Source: Xanthomonas vesicatoria ATCC 35937 (GTDB taxonomy: Bacteria > Pseudomonadota > Gammaproteobacteria > Xanthomonadales > Xanthomonadaceae). Taken from it: a DNA stretch of 64,000 nt. This document shows, piece by piece, positions 36,269 through 43,001 of the stretch; positions within the stretch are counted from its first letter, which is position 1, and every line of letters begins with the position of its first letter. A program made the translations under genes and the position numbers. The DNA is taken from positions 4,154,001 through 4,218,000 of the forward strand of contig NZ_CP018725.1 of NCBI RefSeq assembly GCF_001908725.1. The letters are read 5' to 3'. Below the pieces are notes generated by a model. The model worked only from the letters and a program-made list of their open reading frames with translations, was not told where the DNA came from and searched no databases.

Positions 36269-36400
36269 CTAGAACTTGCACCCGCTTCCACCCTCGGCCC
36301 AACTCTTCAGACGGGCAGCCTGGCGCTCGCGAGTGGCCTTGGCATACAGGGTGACCTGTGTCCGCCCAGGCTCAACTTCCTTGATGGCGATAACGGTGTA
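36269..36400 (-). pseudogene. 3' part of a lipoprotein gene cut by the effector cassette
   Basis: On the minus strand, codons from TAC (36398-36400) to the stop at 36269-36271 encode YTVIAIKEVEPGRTQVTLYA followed by a basic stretch and GGSGCKF at the end. The 5' part is at 38218-38486. Removing the cassette and one copy of the GTGTA duplication joins both parts in frame to 131 codons. Confidence 0.88.
36396..36400. repeat. Target-site duplication, left copy (GTGTA)
   Basis: Direct 5-bp repeat of 38218-38222, adjoining the GGGG end of the cassette. Five base pairs is the duplication length of Tn3-family transposition. Confidence 0.88.
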
Positions 36401-36626
36401 GGGGTTTAGCCGACATACGGGTAAAATGACCGCAGAATCCGATTGCTTTTTTTAAGACATGAGGTTACCGGATAAAATGGCGCTTCCATCGGCGCATCCA
36501 CTACCTCGTCCCTTTCGAGGTTCGGCACGCTGCAACTGTCTTGCGGCGAGTGTGCGAGACCGGTCGGTCACCGGGTGGGTAATAGACGGATGCCGCCGCC
36601 CTATGTAGCGGCGGTCATGAGGGTCG
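36401..36626 (+). repeat. Left terminal inverted repeat of the effector cassette
   Basis: Runs from GGGGTTTAGCCGACATACGG to GAGGGTCG and matches the reverse complement of 37990-38217, with a central perfect block of ~100 bp containing ACCTCGTCCCTTTCGAGGT, itself a short palindrome. Confidence 0.92.
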
Positions 36627-36645
36627 ATCATCCCCCGCGTCATGC

Positions 36646-36706
36646 TTCGCCATCCCAGCCAGGGTTTCGGTGAGGCGAAGCGAAGCGGAGTGCTTACCGC
36701 CAAACT
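36646..36706 (+). promoter_or_regulatory. PIP box with -10 element (HrpX-dependent promoter)
   Basis: TTCGC at 36646-36650, exactly 15 bp, then TTCGG at 36666-36670, matching TTCGB-N15-TTCGB. Thirty base pairs later CAAACT (36701-36706) fits the YANNNT -10 motif at the standard 30-32 bp distance. The effector ATG is 29 bp further on. Confidence 0.92.
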
Positions 36707-36735
36707 TGCCTCTACAGTCACTGCAGGAGATCAAG

Positions 36736-37812
36736 ATGGGGCTATGCACTTCAAAGCCGAGCGTGGTGGGTTCACCCGTAGCGGGTTCACCTGAGCATTA
36801 TTCAACCCACACCACAGAGCAGACCACGCTCTCTACGCCTTCATCCCCCGAGGCGCCCATCTCACCCAGCCTGCATGGCTTGGTGGCACTCGGCTCTTCG
36901 GGAACGAGGCGGGGTCGCTTCCGGCAGCCGACCCTACAGCCGCACGAAGTTCAGCAGGCGGCCTACCAGCTTGGTATGCGGCTCAACGGCAGACCCATCG
37001 AAGACGCGAGCGATCGTCAACGCCTTGCCAACGCTACAGAGACGGTGCACGAGACACGACTCGCCTTGCATCGTGGACGAGGCAATGTCGATAGCGATCT
37101 GCGGCTCAGCAACGGACGGAGCGCCACTTACAGCTCCCTGTCTTACTGTCTCGGTGAAAATGACGAAAATTTACTGGCAGGCAGTGCGCTGGCTGCAGGG
37201 GCAGGCAACTGTGATCACAATGCAGCGATTAACGCACGTCGACATGCGGTCCGCATGGAGGATGGCGGGCAGATGATGACCGTACGCGACTATGAGCAGA
37301 CCCACCTCTATGCGTTGTACCAGCCCCCAAGCTCGGCAGAGGCGGAAGAATCCACTGTAGTCCTCGACTCGTGGGGCGACGGTCCGGCCGTTCTACTAAG
37401 GGATTCGCACTGGGCCGAAACGTACGGAACATCCACCAATGTAATTGAACGCTTCGACAAGCCTGATGCAATCGACGCGCTTGCCAGGACAAACGCATTC
37501 AGAGCTGGGATCGAGGACCCGCAAACTGAGCTCTATGCAAATGCGCGTGATCTGGAGAGAGCCTTTCTAGCCAACCCCGCACCTGGCGATATCTTTTCCT
37601 CAATGCCGGTCATCAACCCCGATCTGGCCCAAAACACGCGTCAAAGGCTGCAAGAGCACTCACCGCGGACGCGTGAGGCTCTAGCCGCCGATGCTGCGCG
37701 GCAGGCCTACGGGCTGGATCACGCACAGCCAATCTCGCCGCGCACAACTGCTGCGATCCTTGAAGATGCAGAGCACCTGGACGCCTTGGATCGCCCACCC
37801 TTGAGTTGGTGA
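36736..37812 (+). CDS. xopE2: Type III effector, XopE2-like (HopX/AvrPphE transglutaminase family)
   Basis: The 358-aa protein starts MGLCTSKPS, a eukaryotic N-myristoylation signal with an adjacent palmitoylatable Cys4, typical of XopE proteins that go to the plant plasma membrane. A Ser/Thr/Pro-rich secretion leader covers ~1-60. The transglutaminase-like triad is visible: Cys159 in GNCDHNAAI, His190 in EQTHLYALY, Asp211 in VVLDSWGDG. The length equals XopE2 as remembered (XopE1 is longer, XopE3 slightly shorter), so the subfamily call is moderately sure. The ATG at 36736 has GGAG 8 nt upstream and restores the MGLC start; an in-frame ATG at 36670 overlaps the PIP box and is rejected. It is the sole gene of the cassette. 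Confidence 0.88.
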   Translation: MGLCTSKPSVVGSPVAGSPEHYSTHTTEQTTLSTPSSPEAPISPSLHGLVALGSSGTRRGRFRQPTLQPHEVQQAAYQLGMRLNGRPIEDASDRQRLANATETVHETRLALHRGRGNVDSDLRLSNGRSATYSSLSYCLGENDENLLAGSALAAGAGNCDHNAAINARRHAVRMEDGGQMMTVRDYEQTHLYALYQPPSSAEAEESTVVLDSWGDGPAVLLRDSHWAETYGTSTNVIERFDKPDAIDALARTNAFRAGIEDPQTELYANARDLERAFLANPAPGDIFSSMPVINPDLAQNTRQRLQEHSPRTREALAADAARQAYGLDHAQPISPRTTAAILEDAEHLDALDRPPLSW

Positions 37813-37861
37813 CGATGGATTAAACCGGATGAGCGTCGACACGTCCATGACGCAACCGGAG

Positions 37862-37892
37862 CGTGCTTGGGCGCGCTACGCGCCCAAGCACG
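37862..37892 (+). terminator. Strong hairpin downstream of the effector
   Basis: CGTGCTTGGGCGCG and its perfect complement form a 14-bp stem with loop CTA, 50 bp after the effector stop. There is no T run, so it may act as a transcript-stabilising or weak terminator structure. Confidence 0.55.
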
Positions 37893-37989
37893 ACCAGGCG
37901 ATGCGCGGTGCTACAGGCCGGGCCTGTCACGTGGCGCACGTGCAGCAGTAGCCCGGCATGAGGGTCGGTAGGGCGTCGTTAATCCCTGC

Positions 37990-38217
37990 CGACCCTGATG
38001 ACCGCCGCTACATGGGGCGGCGGCATCCGTTTATTACCCATCCGGTGACCGAACGGTCTCGCACACTCGCCGCAAGACAGTTGCAGCGTGCCGAACCTCG
38101 AAAGGGACGAGGTAGTGGATGCGCCGATGGAAGCGCCATTTTATCCGGTAACCTCATGTCTTCAGAAAAGAAATCGGATTCTGCGAGTCATTTTTACCCG
38201 TATGTCGGCTGAGCCCC
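37990..38217 (-). repeat. Right terminal inverted repeat of the effector cassette
   Basis: Reverse complement begins GGGGCTCAGCCGACATACGG and parallels 36401-36626 over its length, differing by scattered substitutions and small indels, so the two ends have diverged since they paired. Confidence 0.92.
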
Positions 38218-38222
38218 GTGTA
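38218..38222. repeat. Target-site duplication, right copy (GTGTA)
   Basis: Direct repeat of 36396-36400 immediately outside the CCCC end of the cassette. Confidence 0.88.
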
Positions 38223-38486
38223 GAGCTGCGTTCCTACGCCAGACGCGCCCTGCACGATTTTTGCCTCGCGAAGGTCAGGGTAGTTCTGCACATCATTGAT
38301 CATCTGTCCCACTGGGACCAGCGGGCCGCGTCTGCACTCTCCGTCCGCTTCAACGATGCGCTTCAATGCGAGCTGGTAAGGGATGTCTACGAAGAAAGAG
38401 GAGGCGAGCTCCGGCTTCTCCAAGCCCTTGGGGCTAGTTGCACATCCGCCTAGGAGGAGCAAAGCCATACAAGTGATTTTTTTCAT
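38218..38486 (-). pseudogene. 5' part of the interrupted prophage lipoprotein gene
   Basis: Starting at ATG 38486 the frame encodes MKKITCMALLLLGGCATSP, a signal with lipobox LLGGC (Cys15), then a soluble domain through GVGTQLYT at the cassette junction (codons 89-90). The frame reads on into the inverted repeat until 38154. The gene lies just downstream of the repressor gene pair, so it was a lysogenically expressed lipoprotein (moron type), perhaps affecting the cell surface. It is now inactivated by the effector cassette. Confidence 0.85.
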
Positions 38487-38493
38487 GCTTTCC

Positions 38494-38877
38494 TTAAAGT
38501 ATTGATCGAAGCAATCCGGCATCTTCGAACTTGACGTCTTCCCGGATGCACTCGATGCCTCTGTCCATGTCACGCATAAGCTGGCGCAGCTCGTCGTCAC
38601 CTAATTGCTCAAAACCAGCGACGTCCCTACATGCCTGATCTATCAGAATTTGCATGGCGCGCCCCCAGAAGTGCCGATAGTGACGGATCATCCGATAGTG
38701 GCCCTCGCGAGTGATTTCATCCATCTGCGATCTCGGCGCGGGTAGGGGGGCACCAACGACCTCCCTATGCAGATTTTCTCGCCCTACGAGGCGCAGGCTC
38801 GCTTTCTTTCCCAACTTGCGCTGCGCGCGCAGGGCTACTGACTCGGCTAACCGCTCCATCTCTTCCTTCAAACTCAC
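38494..38877 (-). CDS. Hypothetical phage protein of the repressor operon
   Basis: The 127-aa helical product begins MSLKEEMERLAESVALRAQRK. It overlaps the repressor 3' end by 113 bp in a different frame, more than usual; an internal ATG at 38724 (MDEITREGHYRMIRHYRHF) would avoid the overlap. It sits between repressor and the broken lipoprotein gene, only 7 bp before the latter, so all three were one transcript. No known domain. Confidence 0.55.
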   Translation of the reverse strand: MSLKEEMERLAESVALRAQRKLGKKASLRLVGRENLHREVVGAPLPAPRSQMDEITREGHYRMIRHYRHFWGRAMQILIDQACRDVAGFEQLGDDELRQLMRDMDRGIECIREDVKFEDAGLLRSIL

Positions 38878-39292
38878 TACTTCCCTCCATCACTTTCTTC
38901 ATCTCCAAGGTTGCGTTGATCGCATCCGCCATCTCTTGTGGCCGATCTTCGATAGCGAATGAGTCATCAGCCATAAGGCCTGCCACTCGCTTCGCATACG
39001 CAACCGCCGCGATGATTATTTCCGCATCGAGTCGCTGCGGATGAGATCGCGAGAAGTGATTCTGTAGCCGTCGATACTCCGAGCTGATCAGGTCGGGGCG
39101 TAGCCCAATCAGGGCAGCAAGTGGCTCCGCCTTGTCCCATGGCACCGGCCGGTGGCCGCTGGCAAATTGAGAGATGAATCCCGCGCTTACATCAAGTGCG
39201 TCAGCAAGCCGGGCCTGTGACTGCTCAGACCGCTGTATCGCGTCCGTGATGGCCTGGCCTTCGGGGGTCTTGGGGTTTGCGGGTCTAGGCAT
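38765..39292 (-). CDS. Phage repressor with N-terminal helix-turn-helix (CI-like)
   Basis: The 175-aa product has an HTH at ~24-50 (SQARLADALDVSAGFISQFASGHRPV). A helical region with Ala-rich segments and a basic Pro/Arg-rich tail follow. No LexA-type Ser-Lys peptidase domain is visible, so induction by RecA cleavage is not evident. It is divergent from a Cro-like gene with operators between them, which makes it the lysogeny repressor. The ATG at 39292 lies next to operator 39293-39305, implying autoregulation. Confidence 0.8.
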   Translation of the reverse strand: MPRPANPKTPEGQAITDAIQRSEQSQARLADALDVSAGFISQFASGHRPVPWDKAEPLAALIGLRPDLISSEYRRLQNHFSRSHPQRLDAEIIIAAVAYAKRVAGLMADDSFAIEDRPQEMADAINATLEMKKVMEGSSEFEGRDGAVSRVSSPARAAQVGKESEPAPRRARKSA

Positions 39293-39365
39293 GTAGCAAT
39301 GCTATTGATAGGTCCTGGCTGCCACCATCAGCAGTGCTATTTACAGTCGTAGATAGCGTTGCTAT
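39293..39365. promoter_or_regulatory. Divergent operator region with three palindromic sites
   Basis: GTAGC-AAT-GCTAT (39293-39305), TCAGC-AGT-GCTAT (39328-39340) and ATAGC-GTT-GCTAT (39353-39365) follow the ATAGC-N3-GCTAT pattern also seen twice at 36206-36243. They lie between the repressor and cro-like starts. Confidence 0.75.
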
Positions 39366-39374
39366 GCTCAAATC

Positions 39375-39587
39375 ATGGAAACCCCAATACAAATAGCGAT
39401 CCGAGCAGCCGGTGGACAACGCGCCCTGGCGAATGCGCTCAAGGTCCATCCGGCAATGGTGTCGCAGTGGGCCACCGCACGCCGGCCGGTAGCCGCTCAC
39501 CACGTTCTTGTCATTGAAATATGCACTGGTGTATCGCGCCACGCCTTGCGCCCCGATGTCTTCGGCCCGCAGCGGCAGGTTGCATGA
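39375..39587 (+). CDS. Cro/YdaS-family helix-turn-helix regulator
   Basis: The 70-aa protein METPIQIAIRAAGGQRALANALKVH continues into MVSQWATARRPVAAHHV, a compact HTH of the YdaS/Cro type (helix 2 LANALKV, helix 3 PAMVSQWATA). It starts 10 bp after the last operator palindrome and is divergent from the repressor. It is the first gene of the rightward early operon and probably antagonises the repressor at the shared operators. Confidence 0.85.
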   Translation: METPIQIAIRAAGGQRALANALKVHPAMVSQWATARRPVAAHHVLVIEICTGVSRHALRPDVFGPQRQVA

Positions 39588-39654
39588 GCCCCGGTCGTCC
39601 GCAGCCGAATGATCTTGTCTATGTCGAACTTGCCTTCAATGAGGAGTCGCGAAA

Positions 39655-39921
39655 GTGACCAACTCCCAGTACCTCCAACGCCTTGAATCCAAGGTCAGGG
39701 CAGGCATTGCAAACCGAAACGAACAGATTCGGTTGGCGCATGCCCTTGGCCCTACGGGCCTGGCGTTCGTCAAAGAGGCGATGCGTCGTTGTCGGGGCAA
39801 GCTGACTCGATCGCATCCACCAGCAGAGGCAGCGCCGTGTTGTCCGACATGTGGGCGGGTGGTGCATCGGCCAGTTCCAACAATCGCCGTCGGATCTGGC
39901 GTTGATTCGGAGCGTTGCTGA
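39655..39921 (+). CDS. Hypothetical early phage protein
   Basis: The 88-aa product begins at GTG with GAGGAG 8 nt upstream. The first 45 residues are helical (MTNSQYLQRLESKVRAGIAN), then CCPTCGRVVHRP suggests a zinc knuckle. The 3' half overlaps a leftward gene (39770-40009). The ribosome site favours this start, but only one of the two overlapping frames may be fully real. Confidence 0.45.
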   Translation: MTNSQYLQRLESKVRAGIANRNEQIRLAHALGPTGLAFVKEAMRRCRGKLTRSHPPAEAAPCCPTCGRVVHRPVPTIAVGSGVDSERC

Positions 39922-40009
39922 TGAGCATGGGCAGCACGACTTCCAGCACCAATTCGATCGCGTCGAGCCGCTGGTCGCTGACTTCCTTCTCGGAGAATTT
40001 GTTGGGCAT
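39770..40009 (-). CDS. Hypothetical small phage protein, leftward
   Basis: The 79-aa product starts MPNKFSEKEVSDQRLDAIELVLE and has an acidic helical composition normal for a folded protein. It is the only leftward frame in the rightward early operon and shares its start region with a divergent gene (CATG at 40007-40010 serves both). It overlaps 39655-39921 tail to tail by ~150 bp. Confidence 0.45.
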   Translation of the reverse strand: MPNKFSEKEVSDQRLDAIELVLEVVLPMLISNAPNQRQIRRRLLELADAPPAHMSDNTALPLLVDAIESACPDNDASPL

Positions 40010-40271
40010 GCCTGTGGCCTCTGGAGGTGAGATTGGGTCTGACGGCCGATCGTACAGCGCCGCAGGTTGCCCGCAGGACGGCAGATACGTCACGCCTCTC
40101 AGCGATGGCCTGGACGCGGGCGAGATTGCGTCCCTGGTGGGGCTTCCTCTCCACAACAACGGCGACACCGCCGACCTGTCGCTGACCGCCGACGAGTGGG
40201 CAGCGCTGACCGAGCGCCGGCGTCGCGTGGGTTGGCCGCTCAATTTCTTGGAGGTTGCTGATGGTGTCTGA
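40008..40271 (+). CDS. Hypothetical early phage protein
   Basis: The 87-aa product MPVASGGEIGSDGRSYSAAG continues to LSLTADEWAALTERRRRVGWPLNFLEV. The last part resembles a small helical domain. The start codon ATG at 40008 shares the CATG with the leftward gene. It overlaps the next gene's start (40261) by 11 bp. No family recognised; a later start cannot be excluded. Confidence 0.45.
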   Translation: MPVASGGEIGSDGRSYSAAGCPQDGRYVTPLSDGLDAGEIASLVGLPLHNNGDTADLSLTADEWAALTERRRRVGWPLNFLEVADGV

Positions 40272-40836
40272 TCGCTGGAATCCGCGGCTGTGGATTCGCG
40301 ATTGGCTCAGCAGGCCTAGTGCTTCCGAGCATGCGCGCCGCAGCCAATTGGAACGTGCCGTCGTCAGAACAGCGGCCACCAATATTGCTCGCATGAAGCG
40401 CGCTTCGATTGATGTGCCGTCGGTGGCGGTTGACGCGTTGACAGGCCAAGTTGCTGGGGTGGAGCTTCGGACGTACTCGCTTGGAGAACCTGCGAAACGT
40501 CCTTTGCCACCCGAAGCTGCTCCTCCAGCGTTCGATGTGGTGCGTCGGCGATGGGAGCAGGGCGCGCGGGCGCCGGCGAGCTCAGCCATTCCGGAAATGC
40601 TTCGCAACGGTGTCGCGATTGCTTTGACCGTTGCCGGCTTGGCCGCGTTCTGCTCCGGTCTGCTCGGCAACAAAGAAGACAGCGACGACATCGCCGACGC
40701 CGGTGCGCACGTCGTAGCGCCGCAAGGCAGTGAACCGCAGGAGTGGGGTGGTGGTGTGCATGACGCACATGGTGCGTCGGCCGGCCAGGCTGCTACCACG
40801 ATGAACTGCACCGCATTTCAGGGTGGCGCGCAATGA
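40261..40836 (+). CDS. Hypothetical phage membrane-anchored protein
   Basis: The 191-aa product starts at ATG 40261 with GGAGG 7 nt upstream. It has a basic N-terminal half, a transmembrane helix at about 119-137 (NGVAIALTVAGLAAFCSGLL) and a Gly/His/Ala-rich tail. It overlaps the following gene by 4 bp. No family recognised. Confidence 0.55.
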   Translation: MVSDRWNPRLWIRDWLSRPSASEHARRSQLERAVVRTAATNIARMKRASIDVPSVAVDALTGQVAGVELRTYSLGEPAKRPLPPEAAPPAFDVVRRRWEQGARAPASSAIPEMLRNGVAIALTVAGLAAFCSGLLGNKEDSDDIADAGAHVVAPQGSEPQEWGGGVHDAHGASAGQAATTMNCTAFQGGAQ

Positions 40837-41363
40837 CGTGCCAACGCTCAGACATCTACTGGCGCGACGCGCTGTACAACGCGGTGTCGCAGATGCCTGG
40901 CAATGTGCGTGCGGCTGCTGCTTACCTGACAGAGCGCCGCGGCAAAACCATCGCGGCGGAATCGCTGCGCAAGAAGCTGCGCGGCCTAGAGGGTGAGTCG
41001 CTGTCGATGGAGATGGCGGAGATGCTCACCGAGTGGATGCAGGAGCTGAGCGCCGGGCAGGCGCAGGCGACGTGCTGGATTCAATCGCTGGGGGCGCAGT
41101 TCGATCTGGCGATGGACTTTGTACCGCCGGCCCCCGACAACGGCTGGCCGGACGAGGTGGCGGCAATGCAGGCCAAGCTGCTGCACGTGGCCAAGCACGC
41201 AGGGCGCCTGTCCGGCGTGGCGCTCGAAGCATTGGACGATGCACACCTGTCGCTGCAGGAAGCCGACCTGATGGTGGACGAGCTGCAGGCGATCCGCACC
41301 ATGTGCCACCGCCTGGAGCGCAACGTGCGCCGCGCGGCCGCCAAAGGCCGGAAGCGTGGTTGA
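40833..41363 (+). CDS. Phage regulatory protein (CII-like position)
   Basis: The 176-aa protein contains an HTH-like N-terminal half (DALYNAVSQMPGNVRAAAAYLTERRGKTIAAESLRKKLRG, in two helices plus recognition segment), then LSMEMAEMLTEWMQEL and a helical C-terminal half. Proteins of this shape lie just upstream of phage replication genes and take the role of lambda CII or a replication regulator. It overlaps the previous gene by 4 bp (ATGA). Function is inferred from place and HTH. Confidence 0.6.
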   Translation: MTCQRSDIYWRDALYNAVSQMPGNVRAAAAYLTERRGKTIAAESLRKKLRGLEGESLSMEMAEMLTEWMQELSAGQAQATCWIQSLGAQFDLAMDFVPPAPDNGWPDEVAAMQAKLLHVAKHAGRLSGVALEALDDAHLSLQEADLMVDELQAIRTMCHRLERNVRRAAAKGRKRG

Positions 41364-41364
41364 G

Positions 41365-41565
41365 ATGACCATCGACCGCGCCCCACGCACCCGCACGCTG
41401 AGCGCCACCGCGCAGCGCTACGTGGCTGAAGCGTTGCAGCTGCTGTATGGCGATGCGCCTGGTATCGCTGGTGACGAGGCACTTGCGCAGCGTGAGCGCT
41501 ACCGAGTGCAAGACGAAGCGCGAGAAAACCCGCAAGCCGCGTTGCCGCTGGATGTGCAGCGATGA
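41365..41565 (+). CDS. Hypothetical small phage protein
   Basis: The 66-aa product MTIDRAPRTRTLSATAQRYV is largely helical and starts 1 bp after the previous stop, ending in an ATGA overlap with the next gene. No family recognised. Confidence 0.5.
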   Translation: MTIDRAPRTRTLSATAQRYVAEALQLLYGDAPGIAGDEALAQRERYRVQDEARENPQAALPLDVQR

Positions 41566-41777
41566 GCGTGAGCCGCTGCATCACCAAGGCGCTGGATATC
41601 GCCAAAGCACCGCGCCAGCAGTGGAAAGCCGCAATCGATGTGCTGCCAGAGCACTGCCAGCACACGGCCATCTGCACGGGCGGTACCGGGTGTCGTGCAC
41701 GCATCGCCGATTACCTGCGGGTGCAGTACCGGGCGCAGGCCCGGCGCGAGCAGTTGAAAGGGGGAGGGAGCCGATGA
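41562..41777 (+). CDS. Small Cys-containing phage protein before the primase
   Basis: The 71-aa product MSVSRCITKALDIAKAPRQQW contains C32 and C39 with a His (PEHCQHTAICTGGTGC), which could be a zinc site. ATGA overlaps join it to both neighbours, including the primase. Function unknown. Confidence 0.55.
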   Translation: MSVSRCITKALDIAKAPRQQWKAAIDVLPEHCQHTAICTGGTGCRARIADYLRVQYRAQARREQLKGGGSR

Positions 41778-42832
41778 CGCACAACAAGATCGACGTCGAG
41801 CAGCTCAAGGCTGCGGTGGATTTGGTGGCCGTGGTGGAGCGCTATGTGCAGCTGCGCCGCACAGGCAAGGAACACGCGGGCCTTTGCCCGTTTCACAACG
41901 AGTCGTCGCCGTCGTTCACCGTGATCCCGTCCAAGGGGTTCGTGCACTGCTTCGGCTGTGGCGCGCATTTTGACGTGATTGGCTTCCTGATGGCGATCAC
42001 TGGCTGTGATTTCCACGAGGCATGCGTGCAACTGGGCGCGCAAGACTTCCGCCAGGCGCGCGATGGCGTGCGCGTGGATATCGAAGCGCCGCTCGATGTG
42101 ACCTGGGTGCCGCTGATGCCGGTGCCGGATGATGCGCCGGACCTGCTCGCTGGCAATGGCTGGACGGTGCCGATCTGGAATCCGAAGCGGGGCCGGTTGC
42201 GACGCATGCGTGTGACGCGTGCCGACGCTTACCGCGATGGCGAGGGCCGGCTGTTGGGCTATGTGCTGCGCGCCGAGTTCACCGACCGGCAGACGCGCAA
42301 GGTGAAGAAGTGGACACCACAAGTGACGTGGTGCGTCGGACCGGATGGCAAGCGGCAGTGGTGCATCCAGCACTTCCCGGCGCCGCGCCCGATCTATGGC
42401 CTGGACGCGCTTGCTGCCAAACCGCAGGCCGACGTCCTGCTGGTTGAAGGCGAAAAATGCCGCGCGGCTGGCGCTGGCGCGTGGGAACGCTATGCCGTCG
42501 CCTCGTGGCCGGGTGGCAGCAATGCCGTGCCCAAGACGGACTGGCGGCCATTGGCCGGACGCAACGTGGTGTTATGGCCGGACGCTGATGCGGCCGGGCG
42601 CAAAGCGATGCTGGGCTGGCGGAACGATGCCGGCCATTACATCCCGGGCTTGGCGCAGCTGGCCATGCGCGCAGGCGCGCAAAGCGTGCGGCTGATCGAC
42701 ACCGACGGCATGCCGGATGGCTGGGACATTGCCGACGCGCTCGAGCGCGATGGCTGGACTCCACGGCAGCTGTCAGCTTGGGCAGCCGGGCGAGTGATCG
42801 AAGTCACCGTGGTGCCAGGCCATGCGCAGTGA
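41774..42832 (+). CDS. Phage DNA primase (CHC2 zinc finger plus Toprim)
   Basis: The 352-aa protein has a CHC2 zinc-binding domain (C38, H41, C59, C62 in CPFH...CFGCG) and a Toprim domain starting VLLVEGEKC with the acidic pair in WPDADAAG. It should lay down RNA primers on single-stranded phage DNA. There is no fused helicase; the VirE-type ATPase two genes on is the natural partner. ATG 41774 overlaps the previous stop by 4 bp and is preferred over an upstream in-frame start at 41447. Confidence 0.9.
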   Translation: MTHNKIDVEQLKAAVDLVAVVERYVQLRRTGKEHAGLCPFHNESSPSFTVIPSKGFVHCFGCGAHFDVIGFLMAITGCDFHEACVQLGAQDFRQARDGVRVDIEAPLDVTWVPLMPVPDDAPDLLAGNGWTVPIWNPKRGRLRRMRVTRADAYRDGEGRLLGYVLRAEFTDRQTRKVKKWTPQVTWCVGPDGKRQWCIQHFPAPRPIYGLDALAAKPQADVLLVEGEKCRAAGAGAWERYAVASWPGGSNAVPKTDWRPLAGRNVVLWPDADAAGRKAMLGWRNDAGHYIPGLAQLAMRAGAQSVRLIDTDGMPDGWDIADALERDGWTPRQLSAWAAGRVIEVTVVPGHAQ

Positions 42833-43001
42833 CACCACGCAGCAGGACATCTGGCGCGATCGCCAGCCGACCGCCGCCGATTGGCGCGCTTCGGCGGAGG
42901 CCGCATTACGCAATCCATTCGAGACACCGGCGCGCTGCCAGCGCCGGCACGACTACTGCCTACAGCAGGCGCAACGCTGCGAAGAGGGCGAGCGGGGATG
43001 A
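42822..43001 (+). CDS. Small hypothetical protein between primase and VirE ATPase
   Basis: The 59-aa product MRSDTTQQDIWRDRQPTAAD ends with a Cys/His-containing segment (CQRRHDYCLQQAQRC). It starts 11 bp inside the primase and overlaps the next ATG by 4 bp, so it is translationally coupled in the replication operon. Such small ORFs occur at this place in related prophages; function unknown. Confidence 0.6.
   Translation: MRSDTTQQDIWRDRQPTAADWRASAEAALRNPFETPARCQRRHDYCLQQAQRCEEGERG

Larger units (their letters stand above)
36401..38217. mobile_element. Non-autonomous Tn3-type cassette carrying a XopE2-like effector
   Basis: Terminal inverted repeats 36401-36626 and 37990-38217 (about 227 bp, imperfect but clearly alignable) start with GGGGYTYAGCCGACATACGGG. 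A GGGG start and 5-bp duplication are Tn3-family hallmarks. There is no transposase inside; the only gene is the effector, with its own PIP-box promoter and terminator hairpin. This is the structure of the mobile insertion cassettes described for effectors in Xanthomonas (TnXax1 group), which would be moved in trans by a related transposase. Confidence 0.88.

Noticed and set aside
36670..36735. 22-residue N-terminal extension of the effector
   Set aside because: It would start inside the PIP box, before the -10 element, and would hide the MGLC myristoylation start.
42881..42997. Upstream in-frame start for the VirE ATPase
   Set aside because: Lies inside the coupled 59-codon gene; the ATG at 42998 has the regular 4-bp overlap.
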